This document shows positions 39,239 to 47,057 of a DNA stretch of 48,364 bases, one piece after another (the stretch's first letter is position 1; each line of letters begins with the position of its first letter). A model generated the notes under the pieces. It had not been told where the DNA came from, searched no databases, and saw nothing but the letters and a program-made list of their open reading frames with translations. The stretch lies in the IMG/VR virus record IMGVR_UViG_3300025917_000027, positions 1 to 48,364 of that record; one strand, written 5' to 3'. Source of the stretch: a virus. The position numbers and the translations under genes were made by a program.

Positions 39239-41503
39239 TTATAACTGAACCTCGGTATCCGGTCTCCAGAGCCGCCAACCGTCCGGCGGATCGATCGAGC
39301 AGTTGGGGGTGAGCGCGCCGGCCGCACTCTGATCCGGTACCACTATGATCTTGAAACGCTCCTGGCTGTTCATCCTGGCCACCAACCCAAGGTTCACTAG
39401 GTGTCCCCACGCCAGCGACCACGCCTTGCGCTTCGCGTCCGGATTCAGGTCGGCCAGCAGGGGAAGGCTCCTGAACAGCGTGCCGATGTCGGCCCTGGTG
39501 CCGCCGTCACCCACCCCGAAGACGTCGCGCATGAGCGCGTACAGCGCCCGCGCGCGCGCCTCACGCCTCGAGACGCCATCGAGCTCGCCCGGCACCAAAC
39601 CGGTACCGACATCGAGTACCAGGCTGCTTCGATCCGCGCCGGTCAGCGGGTCAACCTCGCCCGGTACCGGTCGCAGCGCCAGGCGCATCACGCCGGCCTG
39701 GTCCTGGTCCTTTTGCTTGTCAACGTGCAGCTCAAAGGCCAGCCGTGCGATCCGGTGACAGCGCAACTCGGTATCCTGTGCGGCGTCGAGCGCCGACGCA
39801 CCGCGGGCATCGCTGCCGGACCGCCCGATATGATGTACTGAAAGTACACAAGCGCCCGTTGCGCGCCTTAACATATCAATTGCTTCGACATACATCCCCA
39901 TGTCTGTATTACTATTCTCGTCGAGTCCGAGCGAGATCCTGGCCTGCGTATCCAGCACGATCAGGGCCGGCGCCAGCCGGCGGCACGCCTCGACCAGTAC
40001 CGTCCACTCCGGCCCGCGCGCCTGAACCGGCCGCGGCAGGAACAGCACGTCCTTCAGTGGGCCGTACGCGCGCTCGAACGCGTCGGTGCGCAGCTGCATG
40101 CCGGCGGCGCCCTCGGCGACCAGGTAGACCACCAGACCCTGCCGGACGGCCCGGCCCTGCCACGGCTCACCCCGCCCGACCCGTGCCGCGAGATCCAGCG
40201 CGACGAACGACTTGTATGACCCGCTTTTTCCGATCAGCCACGCCGTTGAATCCGTGTTCAGCAGGCCGGCCACGAGCGGCGCCGGCCGGGGAAGCGCACG
40301 CAACTGCTCGGCGGTCATCATCTGATCCAGCAGGGCCATCACCGGGTCCGTCACGGACGTCGTCACACCGGACGTCACGCCCCTGACCTGCGACGTCACG
40401 CTTGATGCACCTATTGCCCCAGGCGACCGTACGGGTAGCGGCGCCGGTCCTGGATCAACGAACGGATCGGCACCAGCGCGACCAGCAGCCAACCGGAGCG
40501 AGGTAGGCGCAACGGTAGAGTCCCCAACAAAAGGGAGCGCTTCTCCGGCGAGTTCACTGGCCGGCAGCACCGCCGCGCCATCCCCCACCTGACGCGCCGC
40601 GTGCGCCCACACGGCATCTGCTTCCGCCTGGCTGAATCCGTGAACACCGTTTCCGTCAGCGCCCTGCGCGCCGGCCACGTAGAACATGTACGCCTGTCCA
40701 GCACTCATGTCGGCCCACGGCGCGTTGCTCAGTTCGATCAGCCGGCAGGCCACCCGGAACGCCGTTTCGTTGCGCGTACCCTCCTGCGCCGCGTGCAGCT
40801 CCGCGCCCAGACTGCGAGCCGCCGCAGCGGCGTACGCTGGCCCACGTTGGCCAACCGCGCCGGCCGGCAACAGACCAGCCGCTTGAACGCCGGCCGGCGC
40901 GTCCCAGACCGGCGGCCGGATCAGCTCGAGCAACCAGCCCGGCGCCGGCATGATGTCGGACGCGTCAGCCACCCGGTACGGACCCTTGCCGCTTCTGCTC
41001 GGCGGTGCGACCACCTGACCGCCGGTCCCCCGCACGTCGAGCCCGCGCGGCAGTGCGCCCCGGCGGTTGGTCGGTTCGAAGTCATCCGGCATAGCGAAGT
41101 AGTAATGATCACCACCGCTTCCGGTCACCACCGAGTACGTTTCAAACGGACCCATACCGCCGTGCATGCCGATCAGCTCGATCAGCGATTCGATACCGCC
41201 GTTGTCCGGATCCACGTCCAGCACCCAGAAGCGGGAAGGCGCGCCGGTCGCGATACCGACATTGGCATGCGGATAGGTTGACCAGACACCCCGGATGGCG
41301 GTCGGATCACGTAACGGATTGGCCTGCCACATCGCGAACCGGGGGTGTTTCCCGCCCTGTTTGCGATCGTGGTCCGGATCGTTGGTCGGATTGCCGCACG
41401 AACAGCGTCCGTCCGCCACGTCGTGCAACGGAACGACGGCCCAACCACGGGCGGCATAACTCAGGGCATAGTCAAGAGCGGCTGATACGTTATCATCGAC
41501 CAT
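39239..41503 (-). CDS. primase-polymerase with AAA helicase domain (754 aa)
   Basis: ATG at 41503 chosen for the leader GAAGGATGGGTG before it; an ATG at 41515 is upstream of that leader. Residues 1-190 are a bifunctional primase-polymerase domain: FWVLDVDPDNGG (D96, D98), VVTGSGGDHYYF (H133), GLDVRGTGGQVVAPPS (D156). Residues about 390-600 are a RepA/AAA_25-type ATPase: Walker A GKSGSYKS (425-432), Walker B LIVLDT (514-519), then SVHHIGRSGSDARGASALDA. The linker (about 335-385) encodes ACGTCAC iterons. Replicates or primes phage DNA. Confidence 0.9.
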   Translation of the reverse strand: MVDDNVSAALDYALSYAARGWAVVPLHDVADGRCSCGNPTNDPDHDRKQGGKHPRFAMWQANPLRDPTAIRGVWSTYPHANVGIATGAPSRFWVLDVDPDNGGIESLIELIGMHGGMGPFETYSVVTGSGGDHYYFAMPDDFEPTNRRGALPRGLDVRGTGGQVVAPPSRSGKGPYRVADASDIMPAPGWLLELIRPPVWDAPAGVQAAGLLPAGAVGQRGPAYAAAAARSLGAELHAAQEGTRNETAFRVACRLIELSNAPWADMSAGQAYMFYVAGAQGADGNGVHGFSQAEADAVWAHAARQVGDGAAVLPASELAGEALPFVGDSTVAPTSLRLAAGRAGADPFVDPGPAPLPVRSPGAIGASSVTSQVRGVTSGVTTSVTDPVMALLDQMMTAEQLRALPRPAPLVAGLLNTDSTAWLIGKSGSYKSFVALDLAARVGRGEPWQGRAVRQGLVVYLVAEGAAGMQLRTDAFERAYGPLKDVLFLPRPVQARGPEWTVLVEACRRLAPALIVLDTQARISLGLDENSNTDMGMYVEAIDMLRRATGACVLSVHHIGRSGSDARGASALDAAQDTELRCHRIARLAFELHVDKQKDQDQAGVMRLALRPVPGEVDPLTGADRSSLVLDVGTGLVPGELDGVSRREARARALYALMRDVFGVGDGGTRADIGTLFRSLPLLADLNPDAKRKAWSLAWGHLVNLGLVARMNSQERFKIIVVPDQSAAGALTPNCSIDPPDGWRLWRPDTEVQL

Positions 41504-41540
41504 AAGGACACCCATCCTTCGGCACAGCGCAGCCCACGCA

Positions 41541-41579
41541 GTCAGACCCTCGTCCGCTCCGGCGGTGCGGGGGTCTGAC
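41541..41579 (-). terminator. terminator hairpin after the regulator gene
   Basis: GTCAGACCC (41541-41549) pairs with GGGTCTGAC (41571-41579), with an inner CCGC/GCGG. It lies 3 bases past the regulator stop and before the primase leader, so regulator and primase are probably separable units. No T-run. Confidence 0.65.
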
Positions 41580-41581
41580 CA

Positions 41582-41827
41582 TCATGCGCCCTCGGCGACC
41601 GGTCGCGTCAGGCCGGCGCGTACCGCCTCGGCGATACCGGCGCTGGCCAGTCGTTCACGCTCGTAGCCGGTCTGCACGTGCGTCAGACCGGCGCGGATCA
41701 GGTCGCGCAACACCTCCGACAGGCTCTTGCTGTACTCGGCGGCCAGCGCCCGGACCGCCTCATCCACCCACGGTTCCTCCATGACGATCAACTGCGCGGT
41801 GTACTTGGCCGGCGTGGTCGTTGCCAT
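41582..41827 (-). CDS. ribbon-helix-helix regulator (81 aa)
   Basis: ATG at 41827 (second of two adjacent ATGs) with AGGGG upstream. Ribbon-helix-helix pattern: strand YTAQLIVMEEP (about 9-19), helix WVDEAVRALAAEYSK, turn, helix SLSEVLRDLIRAGL (about 34-48), then an extra helical C-terminus. Homodimers of this fold bind short inverted or direct repeats in the major groove. Its own promoter holds the TGACGCGTCA operator, repeated at four other promoters, so it is the leading candidate for autoregulation and control of the genome. Family call is firm; the target is inference. Confidence 0.85.
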   Translation of the reverse strand: MATTTPAKYTAQLIVMEEPWVDEAVRALAAEYSKSLSEVLRDLIRAGLTHVQTGYERERLASAGIAEAVRAGLTRPVAEGA

Positions 41828-41877
41828 CATCTGTCCCCTATGTCTGTTACGCCAGATATCCCACTCCCGTCCCACCA

Positions 41878-41914
41878 AGACTACTTGACGCGTCACTAGG
41901 TGGTCAAGTACGCT
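41878..41914. promoter_or_regulatory. divergent overlapping promoters Pd with shared operator
   Basis: Rightward: TTGACG 41885-41890, 18-bp spacer, TACGCT 41909-41914, start codon at 41922. Leftward: TTGACC on the - strand (41907-41902), 18-bp spacer, TAGTCT (41883-41878), for the regulator. The palindrome TGACGCGTCA (41886-41895) lies under both, and the ends ACTTGAC/GTCAAGT are inverted. A single bound repressor would shut both. Confidence 0.78.
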
Positions 41915-41921
41915 CGGCGCC

Positions 41922-42167
41922 ATGACGGAGGAGTCGAAAGATCTGCTGATCCGAACGCTGGTCGCCAATCCGCGGCTGCTCATCAGGGCGGCCAACGGTC
42001 TGGTCGACGCCGGCGTGACCATTGACCCGCCGCGGTCGCACCGCTGGCGCGGCGTCCACCGCCGTCACCACCGGTTCGCAACGGACCCGGTGCCGTGGGT
42101 GTTGACCGCTCTGTACGTGATCGCCTTCACGGTCGCGCTCGTCGTTGCCGGGCTGGCCGCGCGATGA
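41922..42167 (+). CDS. small membrane protein, leaderless (81 aa)
   Basis: Its ATG lies seven bases after the -10 of the rightward Pd promoter, so the mRNA should begin with the start codon. A basic middle (PRSHRWRGVHRRHHRF) precedes a C-terminal membrane segment (WVLTALYVIAFTVALVVAGL). First gene of the rightward early arm. Function unknown. Confidence 0.75.
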   Translation: MTEESKDLLIRTLVANPRLLIRAANGLVDAGVTIDPPRSHRWRGVHRRHHRFATDPVPWVLTALYVIAFTVALVVAGLAAR

Positions 42168-42571
42168 GCGCCGATCGCCACCTCGCCACCGGCTACGTGC
42201 ACGACTGTCCCGGATGCGGTCAGTCCGCCATCCCGAACCATCTCCTGTCCTGTGCGCCGTGCTGGTTCCTGCTGCCGCTTGCGATCCGGCGTCGGATCAA
42301 CCGCGCGTACCACGGCGGGCCGGCCACCGTCGTTGACCATCCGGCCGCAGTCGCCGCGGCGCTGGAGTGGTACAAGACCAACAGCAGCCCCCCTCCTCGG
42401 ACGGCGATGATGGTCGCCCTCGAACGGCTCTATACAGTTCAAGCAATGATGCTGGCGGACATGATGCGAGGCATCTATCCAAGCCAAGATTACTTCGCTG
42501 AAGCGACAGATCGGTACAAGGCCCAGATCTTCGATGACCAGGCGAGCGCAGAACGGGAGCGAACGTCATGA
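42164..42571 (+). CDS. zinc-finger protein (135 aa)
   Basis: ATG at 42164, ATGA overlap with the previous stop. N-terminal CxxC...CxxC zinc binding (YVHDCPGCGQSAIPNHLLSC APCWFLLPLAIRRRI), the pattern of a small actinobacterial/phage family with 'C.GCWY..P..LR'. A helical tail of 60 residues follows. Unknown role; possibly a regulator or anti-host protein. Confidence 0.75.
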   Translation: MSADRHLATGYVHDCPGCGQSAIPNHLLSCAPCWFLLPLAIRRRINRAYHGGPATVVDHPAAVAAALEWYKTNSSPPPRTAMMVALERLYTVQAMMLADMMRGIYPSQDYFAEATDRYKAQIFDDQASAERERTS

Positions 42572-42825
42572 TCGTCGTACCGATGCGCTGGCGCGACATC
42601 GAACCCGGCATGACGGTGTGCGGCCGCGACGGCAGGCCAGTTTCAATCGAGGCGCGCACCGAGGGAGAACCCGGCCGGATTCTCGTATACGCCCGATTCG
42701 GTGGAGTGCGGCCGGAATGGATCGAGGTTAAGCCGGACAACTACGTACCCGCCTGCATACCGACATTCAATGAAGCCGTCGCCGAACTGAGCAAGCATTT
42801 CACCCTGACGTTTCTGGAGTGGTGA
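42568..42825 (+). CDS. hypothetical protein (85 aa)
   Basis: Overlaps the upstream stop. RDIEPGMTVCGRDGRPVSIE and RILVYARFGGVRPEWIEVKP suggest a small beta-barrel, as in short phage proteins that begin 'L.PGD.V.G.DG.P'. Ends in a helix (NEAVAELSKHFTLTFLEW). No family assignment. Confidence 0.72.
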   Translation: MIVVPMRWRDIEPGMTVCGRDGRPVSIEARTEGEPGRILVYARFGGVRPEWIEVKPDNYVPACIPTFNEAVAELSKHFTLTFLEW

Positions 42826-42827
42826 AC

Positions 42828-43172
42828 ATGAAGGTCACGACCGTCGTTACCCTGTTCCTGGCTGGACTGATCGCGCTGGCACTCGACGCCGGCCGCCGAC
42901 GCCGGCCTGATCGTGGCGTCATCGCTGAGCCGATCGGAGCAACGGAGGACTGGTCACCGAAACGCGAGCTGCGCCGGGTGGGCATCTCGCGCCTTCCCGC
43001 CTCGCGGGCCGAACTCGTAGCCCGCATCCTCGCCGCGTACCGGCGCCACGTAAGCGCCCGCCTGGATCGCGTGGAGTCCGACCTGCGCCGCGGGCTGGAC
43101 GCCGCGTACCGTCGCGCCTGCGAGCGTCTGGCGGTCGACGCCACGCTCTATGCCACCCTGACCGTGGTGTAA
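42828..43172 (+). CDS. membrane-anchored helical protein (114 aa)
   Basis: ATG at 42828 with GGAG eight bases upstream; a GTG at 42819 inside the previous gene is less likely. N-terminal membrane anchor (TTVVTLFLAGLIALALDAG) followed by Arg-rich helices (RAELVARILAAYRRHVSARL, LDAAYRRACERLAVDATL). No family recognised. Confidence 0.7.
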   Translation: MKVTTVVTLFLAGLIALALDAGRRRRPDRGVIAEPIGATEDWSPKRELRRVGISRLPASRAELVARILAAYRRHVSARLDRVESDLRRGLDAAYRRACERLAVDATLYATLTVV

Positions 43173-43177
43173 AACGA

Positions 43178-45814
43178 ATGAGCCGTACGGTCGTATGGTT
43201 TTCCGCCGGAGCGGCAAGCGCGGTTGCCGCCAAACTGACACTCGCCGAAACTGATCATCAAAACACTGAAATTGTTTATATCGATACCGGCAGCGAACAC
43301 CCGGACAATGTGCGCTTTCTCGCTGACTGTCAGAAATGGTTCGATCATGAAATCACGATCAAACGATCAGAGCGATATTGCGATACATGGCAAGTTTGGG
43401 AAGAAAGACGCTTTTTGATAGGACCTACCGGCGCACTGTGCACGACGGAACTTAAGAAAAAGGTACGGTTCGCATTTCAAGAGGCGGACGATGTTCAGGT
43501 CTTCGGTTTCACCGCCGACCCGCGTGAGGTCAAGCGTGCCGAGCGATTCCGAGAGCAGAATCCAGAGGTCACCCTCGAAACGCCCCTAATCGAGCGAGGT
43601 CTCACGAAAGCCGACTGTCTCGGATTTGTCGACCGCGCCGGTATCAAACTGCCGGCAATGTATCTACTCGGATATCAGAACAATAACTGTATTGGTTGCG
43701 TCAAGGGCGGCATGGGTTACTGGAATAAAATCCGGCGAGACTTTCCGGACGTGTTTGCTCGAATGGCAAAACTTGAACAGAGTCTAGGTCACACAATTTT
43801 GCGAGAAAACGGTCAGCCGCTACCACTCATCGCGCTGAACCCAACCCGAGGCAGGTACTCTGATGAACCAGAAATCGAGTGTTCGGCATTATGTGAAGCC
43901 GCGATTGTAGTTGAAGCCGATCAACCGAAAGGGCGAAGGATGGGAACCGAAAGTACCGATGAAATCGCCGCGCGCCACTCCGAGAACGAGGTACGCAACC
44001 AGCGCCTGATCATTACCGCCTGGCAGGCGTTCACGCCGCCGGAGTCCGGTGAGTCGACCACGCCGATCGTGGCGAAGATGCTCGGTGTCGCGTTCCTGGA
44101 ACTGGCAAAAGTGTTCCACGAGACTGCCGACGCGCACGAACGTTCCACGCGGCGCGGCTCAAAGGGCATGAGTACGTCGTACCGCCAGGCTGCCGCGTTC
44201 GTGGCCGGCGTCGGCCAGTCACTGGAACGCGATGCGCGCACCGCCGAGCTCACCACGGCACTGCCGGAGACCGTCACCGTCAAAATGCCCTACGGCGTTG
44301 ATCGCGAGGTTCCGCGCGACGAAGCGGTGGGCGAAATCCTGTTCGGCGAGGGTATCAACAAACTGATGACCGATGCCGTGAACAAGATCGAGTCCATGAT
44401 ATTTGAGCCGAAGTCTGATCTACCGAACACGTTGCAACCCGGCGCGCTTGTCGATCGAGCGGTTGGGGGTGAGTCCGATCCCAGGTTGGAGAAGATCACA
44501 CTCACCGAACGGGTCGGCGGCAACAGGACGATCGGCGAACAGGTGGCGCTGGTCACCTATCCCGGTCAGTCGCCGATCGGCGTATCGATGGAGGATTTCG
44601 AGGCGCTACTCAGAACTGAGCCGTGGAAGACTCACGCGAACGTGAGCCGGAATGCTGACGGCATTTTCAGTGCGGAACTGCCGAGCGATGTGATCGACAT
44701 CATGGGCCTGAATCCGGAGCCGGCCATCACCGTACACGAAGTGCCGACGTTCGCCGAACCACTGACAGTCATCGAGCTCGACCGCCGTACCAAGGTGCAC
44801 GGGAGGATCAGCGCCTACATCCGAGGGGACACCAACGCCATGCCGCCACTGGATATCCAGCAGACTGCCGACCCCTTCACCGATCCGACGCCGGTCGAGC
44901 GGCTGAACGGCTACGCCGGCCGGCGCCTGAGCGTCGATGAGCTGATGGCGGCACCCCCCGAGCTTCCCTCGCCCGATCATCGCTCGGTGTCCCAGCTCGA
45001 GGAATATTCCGACTGTGGGCTGCGCTACCGGCTGGCCAGGCGTACCCGAGGCATCGTCCAGACGCCGGCCTGGTGGAACGTCGGCGGTAACGCGCTGCAC
45101 GCCGCGATCGAGGAGCTGGAGCGCGCACAGGCGGTTGCACAGCCGGCGCCCCGGCCGATCGTTGAGCAGTGGAAGCATCACCTGGGCGCGGCCATCACCG
45201 CGACCTTCGCGGATCACCCGGACGCCGGCCCGCTGGATCGCTGGCGCGCGGCGCGCGGTGGCGCCGAGGGGTACACGTGGTGGCTGGTGGAGGGTGAGCG
45301 CATGCTCGACGCCTACGTGACGATGCGCGCCGAGATGGATCGCCTCGACCCCGGCCGCCGGGTGCTGCACGTTCCCAACACCGATCTGTTCGCGCTGGAA
45401 TGGCCGTTCCAGTTCCAATACGGACAGCACCCGACGCAGGTGATCGACGGTCGGATCGATCAGGTGTGGACGCGTGGGGACGGCTCGATCGAGATTGTGG
45501 ACATGAAGTTCGGCAGCAGTGTGCCGACCGACACGTTCCAGCTTGGCGTGTACGCACATGCGCTGATGCGACAGTGGCCGGCGCCGGACGTACAAACCGG
45601 CTCGACCGTCATCACCGGTCGGTACTGGCTCGGTCGCAAGGGTGAGTTCACCGAACCGGTCAACCTGCTGGAGCGCCACCCCTGGGGAGAGATTGTCTAC
45701 CGGTTCACGACGATGGATCGTGCGGAGCGCGCGAACATCCACGTGCCCCGGCCGTCGAGTTTCTGTAGGTCGTGCGCCGTGCGTGGCGCCTGCCCGATCG
45801 GCGGCCGGTCGTGA
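43178..45814 (+). CDS. PAPS-reductase-like / Cas4-like nuclease fusion (878 aa)
   Basis: Residues 1-250 match phage PAPS-reductase-type proteins (adenine nucleotide alpha hydrolase fold): WFSAGAASAVAAKL, IVYIDTGSEHPDNVRFLADC, GALCTTELKKKVR, GLTKADCLG, NNNCIGCVKGGMGYWNKIRR. The last ~290 residues are a RecB/Cas4-type PD-(D/E)xK nuclease: RSVSQLEEYSDCGLRYRLAR, NALHAAIEEL, VIDGRIDQV, IEIVDMKFG, FQLGVYAHAL, and a terminal Cys set SSFCRSCAVRGACPIG that could hold an Fe-S cluster. A middle part (about 255-590) is unrecognised. The first part is visibly less GC-rich. The reading frame is open throughout; M255 (43940) may mark the old second start. Confidence 0.85.
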   Translation: MSRTVVWFSAGAASAVAAKLTLAETDHQNTEIVYIDTGSEHPDNVRFLADCQKWFDHEITIKRSERYCDTWQVWEERRFLIGPTGALCTTELKKKVRFAFQEADDVQVFGFTADPREVKRAERFREQNPEVTLETPLIERGLTKADCLGFVDRAGIKLPAMYLLGYQNNNCIGCVKGGMGYWNKIRRDFPDVFARMAKLEQSLGHTILRENGQPLPLIALNPTRGRYSDEPEIECSALCEAAIVVEADQPKGRRMGTESTDEIAARHSENEVRNQRLIITAWQAFTPPESGESTTPIVAKMLGVAFLELAKVFHETADAHERSTRRGSKGMSTSYRQAAAFVAGVGQSLERDARTAELTTALPETVTVKMPYGVDREVPRDEAVGEILFGEGINKLMTDAVNKIESMIFEPKSDLPNTLQPGALVDRAVGGESDPRLEKITLTERVGGNRTIGEQVALVTYPGQSPIGVSMEDFEALLRTEPWKTHANVSRNADGIFSAELPSDVIDIMGLNPEPAITVHEVPTFAEPLTVIELDRRTKVHGRISAYIRGDTNAMPPLDIQQTADPFTDPTPVERLNGYAGRRLSVDELMAAPPELPSPDHRSVSQLEEYSDCGLRYRLARRTRGIVQTPAWWNVGGNALHAAIEELERAQAVAQPAPRPIVEQWKHHLGAAITATFADHPDAGPLDRWRAARGGAEGYTWWLVEGERMLDAYVTMRAEMDRLDPGRRVLHVPNTDLFALEWPFQFQYGQHPTQVIDGRIDQVWTRGDGSIEIVDMKFGSSVPTDTFQLGVYAHALMRQWPAPDVQTGSTVITGRYWLGRKGEFTEPVNLLERHPWGEIVYRFTTMDRAERANIHVPRPSSFCRSCAVRGACPIGGRS

Positions 45815-46185
45815 CGGAGATCATCACCGATGCCATGATAGATGCATTCCTGGCTGGCTACGTCGATCACGGAATACAGAACATGTGCCGGCGCGATTCG
45901 GCGCGGCTCCGCAAGAGCATTCGCGCCGGCCTGCTGGCGGCACTCGCCGTTTCACCGATACCGATGATGCAACCGCGGTGCAACGCGACCCATCCGCCGA
46001 TCGGAACCACCTGGTTAACCTTTGACCGCTGTCCGGACCGTCCGGACGGTCATCGCTGCAAGCTGGTGGTCGGCGCCGGATATCACAATCGCCGGAGCAA
46101 CCGTGGTGAGCGCATGCATGTCTGTTCGTGCGGCACGAAATGGGTCTCCACTCTCGGTACGGAGGCTGCCAGCGCCGACGTGTGA
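45811..46185 (+). CDS. zinc-binding hypothetical protein (124 aa)
   Basis: GTG at 45811 overlaps the stop of the fusion gene (GTGA). N-terminal helical part (DAMIDAFLAGYVDHG) and a Cys/His-rich C-terminal part (RCNATHPPIGTTWLTFDRCP, HRCKLVVGAGYH, MHVCSCGTKW). Could fold around zinc. No family recognised. Confidence 0.7.
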   Translation: MTEIITDAMIDAFLAGYVDHGIQNMCRRDSARLRKSIRAGLLAALAVSPIPMMQPRCNATHPPIGTTWLTFDRCPDRPDGHRCKLVVGAGYHNRRSNRGERMHVCSCGTKWVSTLGTEAASADV

Positions 46186-46218
46186 CTCATATCACAGCTT
46201 CACCCATGGCACAGCCTA

Positions 46219-46246
46219 TTGACGCGTCACTGGGCTGTGCTATGAT
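46219..46246 (+). promoter_or_regulatory. rightward promoter Pe with operator
   Basis: -35 TTGACG (46219-46224), 16-bp spacer, -10 TATGAT (46241-46246), the closest to consensus of the five. The palindrome TGACGCGTCA at 46220-46229 overlaps the -35. Unlike Pb-Pd it has a long leader (about 175 bases) before the first gene. Confidence 0.8.
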
Positions 46247-46427
46247 TTTCATGTAAGCGAAAAACGAAGAACCTGAAAACTGAAAAGTGACGACCCAGGG
46301 CCACCGAGAACAGGGCCCAACGCGGAGCAAGCCGCCAGGGGAGAACGATCGAGCGAGCAGCACCCACCGACGTGCGAGGCATCGGCGCTCACGGGATCGC
46401 AGACAGCGATCAACGAAGGGTGGAGAC
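46247..46427 (+). other. 5' leader of the small-gene operon
   Basis: About 175 transcribed bases before the ATG at 46428. The beginning is A-rich (GCGAAAAACGAAGAACCTGAAAAC-like stretch, split by T), then GC-rich with inner repeats of GAGC/GATCG. It ends in the leader CAACGAAGGGTGGAGAC (46411-46427). A regulatory fold is plausible; no known riboswitch recognised. Confidence 0.5.
46411..46427 (+). promoter_or_regulatory. start-associated leader, copy 2
   Basis: CAACGAAGGGTGGAGAC immediately before the ATG at 46428; identical over 17 bases to copies at 46675, 47037 and 47322. Confidence 0.85.
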
Positions 46428-46604
46428 ATGAACGAGCGCACGCAGTTGACGGTAGACGAGCAGATTCGGATCGAATCGCTGAAACTGGCCATCATGAACA
46501 ACCCGGGCCAGAGCATCACGAGCCAGATCGAGATGGCCGACGCAATTCGTGATTGGATCCTTCTGGGCGACCTGCCTCCGGCCCCGGATGGCGTGATCTA
46601 CTGA
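46428..46604 (+). CDS. small acidic helical protein (58 aa)
   Basis: Leader ends directly at the ATG. Product begins MNERTQLTVDEQIRIESLKL and contains SITSQIEMADAIRDWILLGD. Two or three helices, acidic. First of a row of small genes sharing leader and tRNA-like spacers; the function of the set is unknown. Confidence 0.8.
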   Translation: MNERTQLTVDEQIRIESLKLAIMNNPGQSITSQIEMADAIRDWILLGDLPPAPDGVIY

Positions 46605-46613
46605 TCAGCAAGC

Positions 46614-46656
46614 GCTCCGCGTGGAGATCATGACCGGTTCGAGTCCGGCGCGGAGC
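46614..46656 (+). ncRNA. tRNA-like minihelix E1
   Basis: GCTCCGCG (46614-46621) pairs with CGCGGAGC (46649-46656) and stacks directly on a T-arm CCGG-TTCGAGT-CCGG (46634-46648), giving a 12-bp acceptor/T-arm minihelix as in tRNA. A 12-base connector (TGGAGATCATGA) replaces the D and anticodon arms. Repeated at 46976 and 47267. It lies between two genes and is followed by leader copy 3. Confidence 0.75.
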
Positions 46657-46674
46657 ACGTAGCAATATCGAGAT

Positions 46675-46691
46675 CAACGAAGGGTGGAGAC
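46675..46691 (+). promoter_or_regulatory. start-associated leader, copy 3
   Basis: CAACGAAGGGTGGAGAC directly before the ATG at 46692. Confidence 0.85.
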
Positions 46692-46958
46692 ATGAACGAC
46701 GGTATGTACAAGGATCTCGCCGAGCGCGACGCCGCGATCGAGACCATCAAGACCGAGTGCCGTGGCCTGATCGCCGAGCTCAGCCGGGAATACCCCGGCC
46801 GCATTATGGCCATGCCGAACTGGATCAACGGCATCTGGGGCGACTACTGGTACATCGAGTTCGACGGCGAGAGCGCCGGGGACCTGTTCTACGACGGCTT
46901 CGGCCCGGTGCCGAAGGGCGACAAGCTCTGTGAGCTGATCGGCCGGCTTCCCGAGTGA
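46692..46958 (+). CDS. small hypothetical protein (88 aa)
   Basis: N-terminal helix (MNDGMYKDLAERDAAIETIK), then a Tyr/Trp/Asp-rich alpha/beta part (WINGIWGDYWYIEFDGESAG DLFYDGFG). Ends LCELIGRLPE. No family recognised. Flanked by tRNA-like elements on both sides. Confidence 0.8.
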   Translation: MNDGMYKDLAERDAAIETIKTECRGLIAELSREYPGRIMAMPNWINGIWGDYWYIEFDGESAGDLFYDGFGPVPKGDKLCELIGRLPE

Positions 46959-46975
46959 TCTACTGATCAGTAAGC

Positions 46976-47018
46976 GCTCCGTGTGGAGATCATGACCGGT
47001 TCGAGTCCGGCGCGGAGC
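46976..47018 (+). ncRNA. tRNA-like minihelix E2
   Basis: Copy of E1. The stem reads GCTCCGTG (46976-46983) with CGCGGAGC (47011-47018): the C-to-T change turns a C-G pair into U-G, keeping the helix. T-arm CCGG-TTCGAGT-CCGG unchanged. Confidence 0.75.
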
Positions 47019-47036
47019 ACATAGGAATACCGAGAT

Positions 47037-47053
47037 CAACGAAGGGTGGAGAC
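47037..47053 (+). promoter_or_regulatory. start-associated leader, copy 4
   Basis: CAACGAAGGGTGGAGAC; here four extra bases (AGAG) precede the ATG at 47058. Confidence 0.82.
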
Positions 47054-47057
47054 AGAG

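Noticed and set aside
44606-45742. 378-aa - strand ORF
   Set aside because: Antisense to the nuclease half of the fusion gene, whose motifs are clear.
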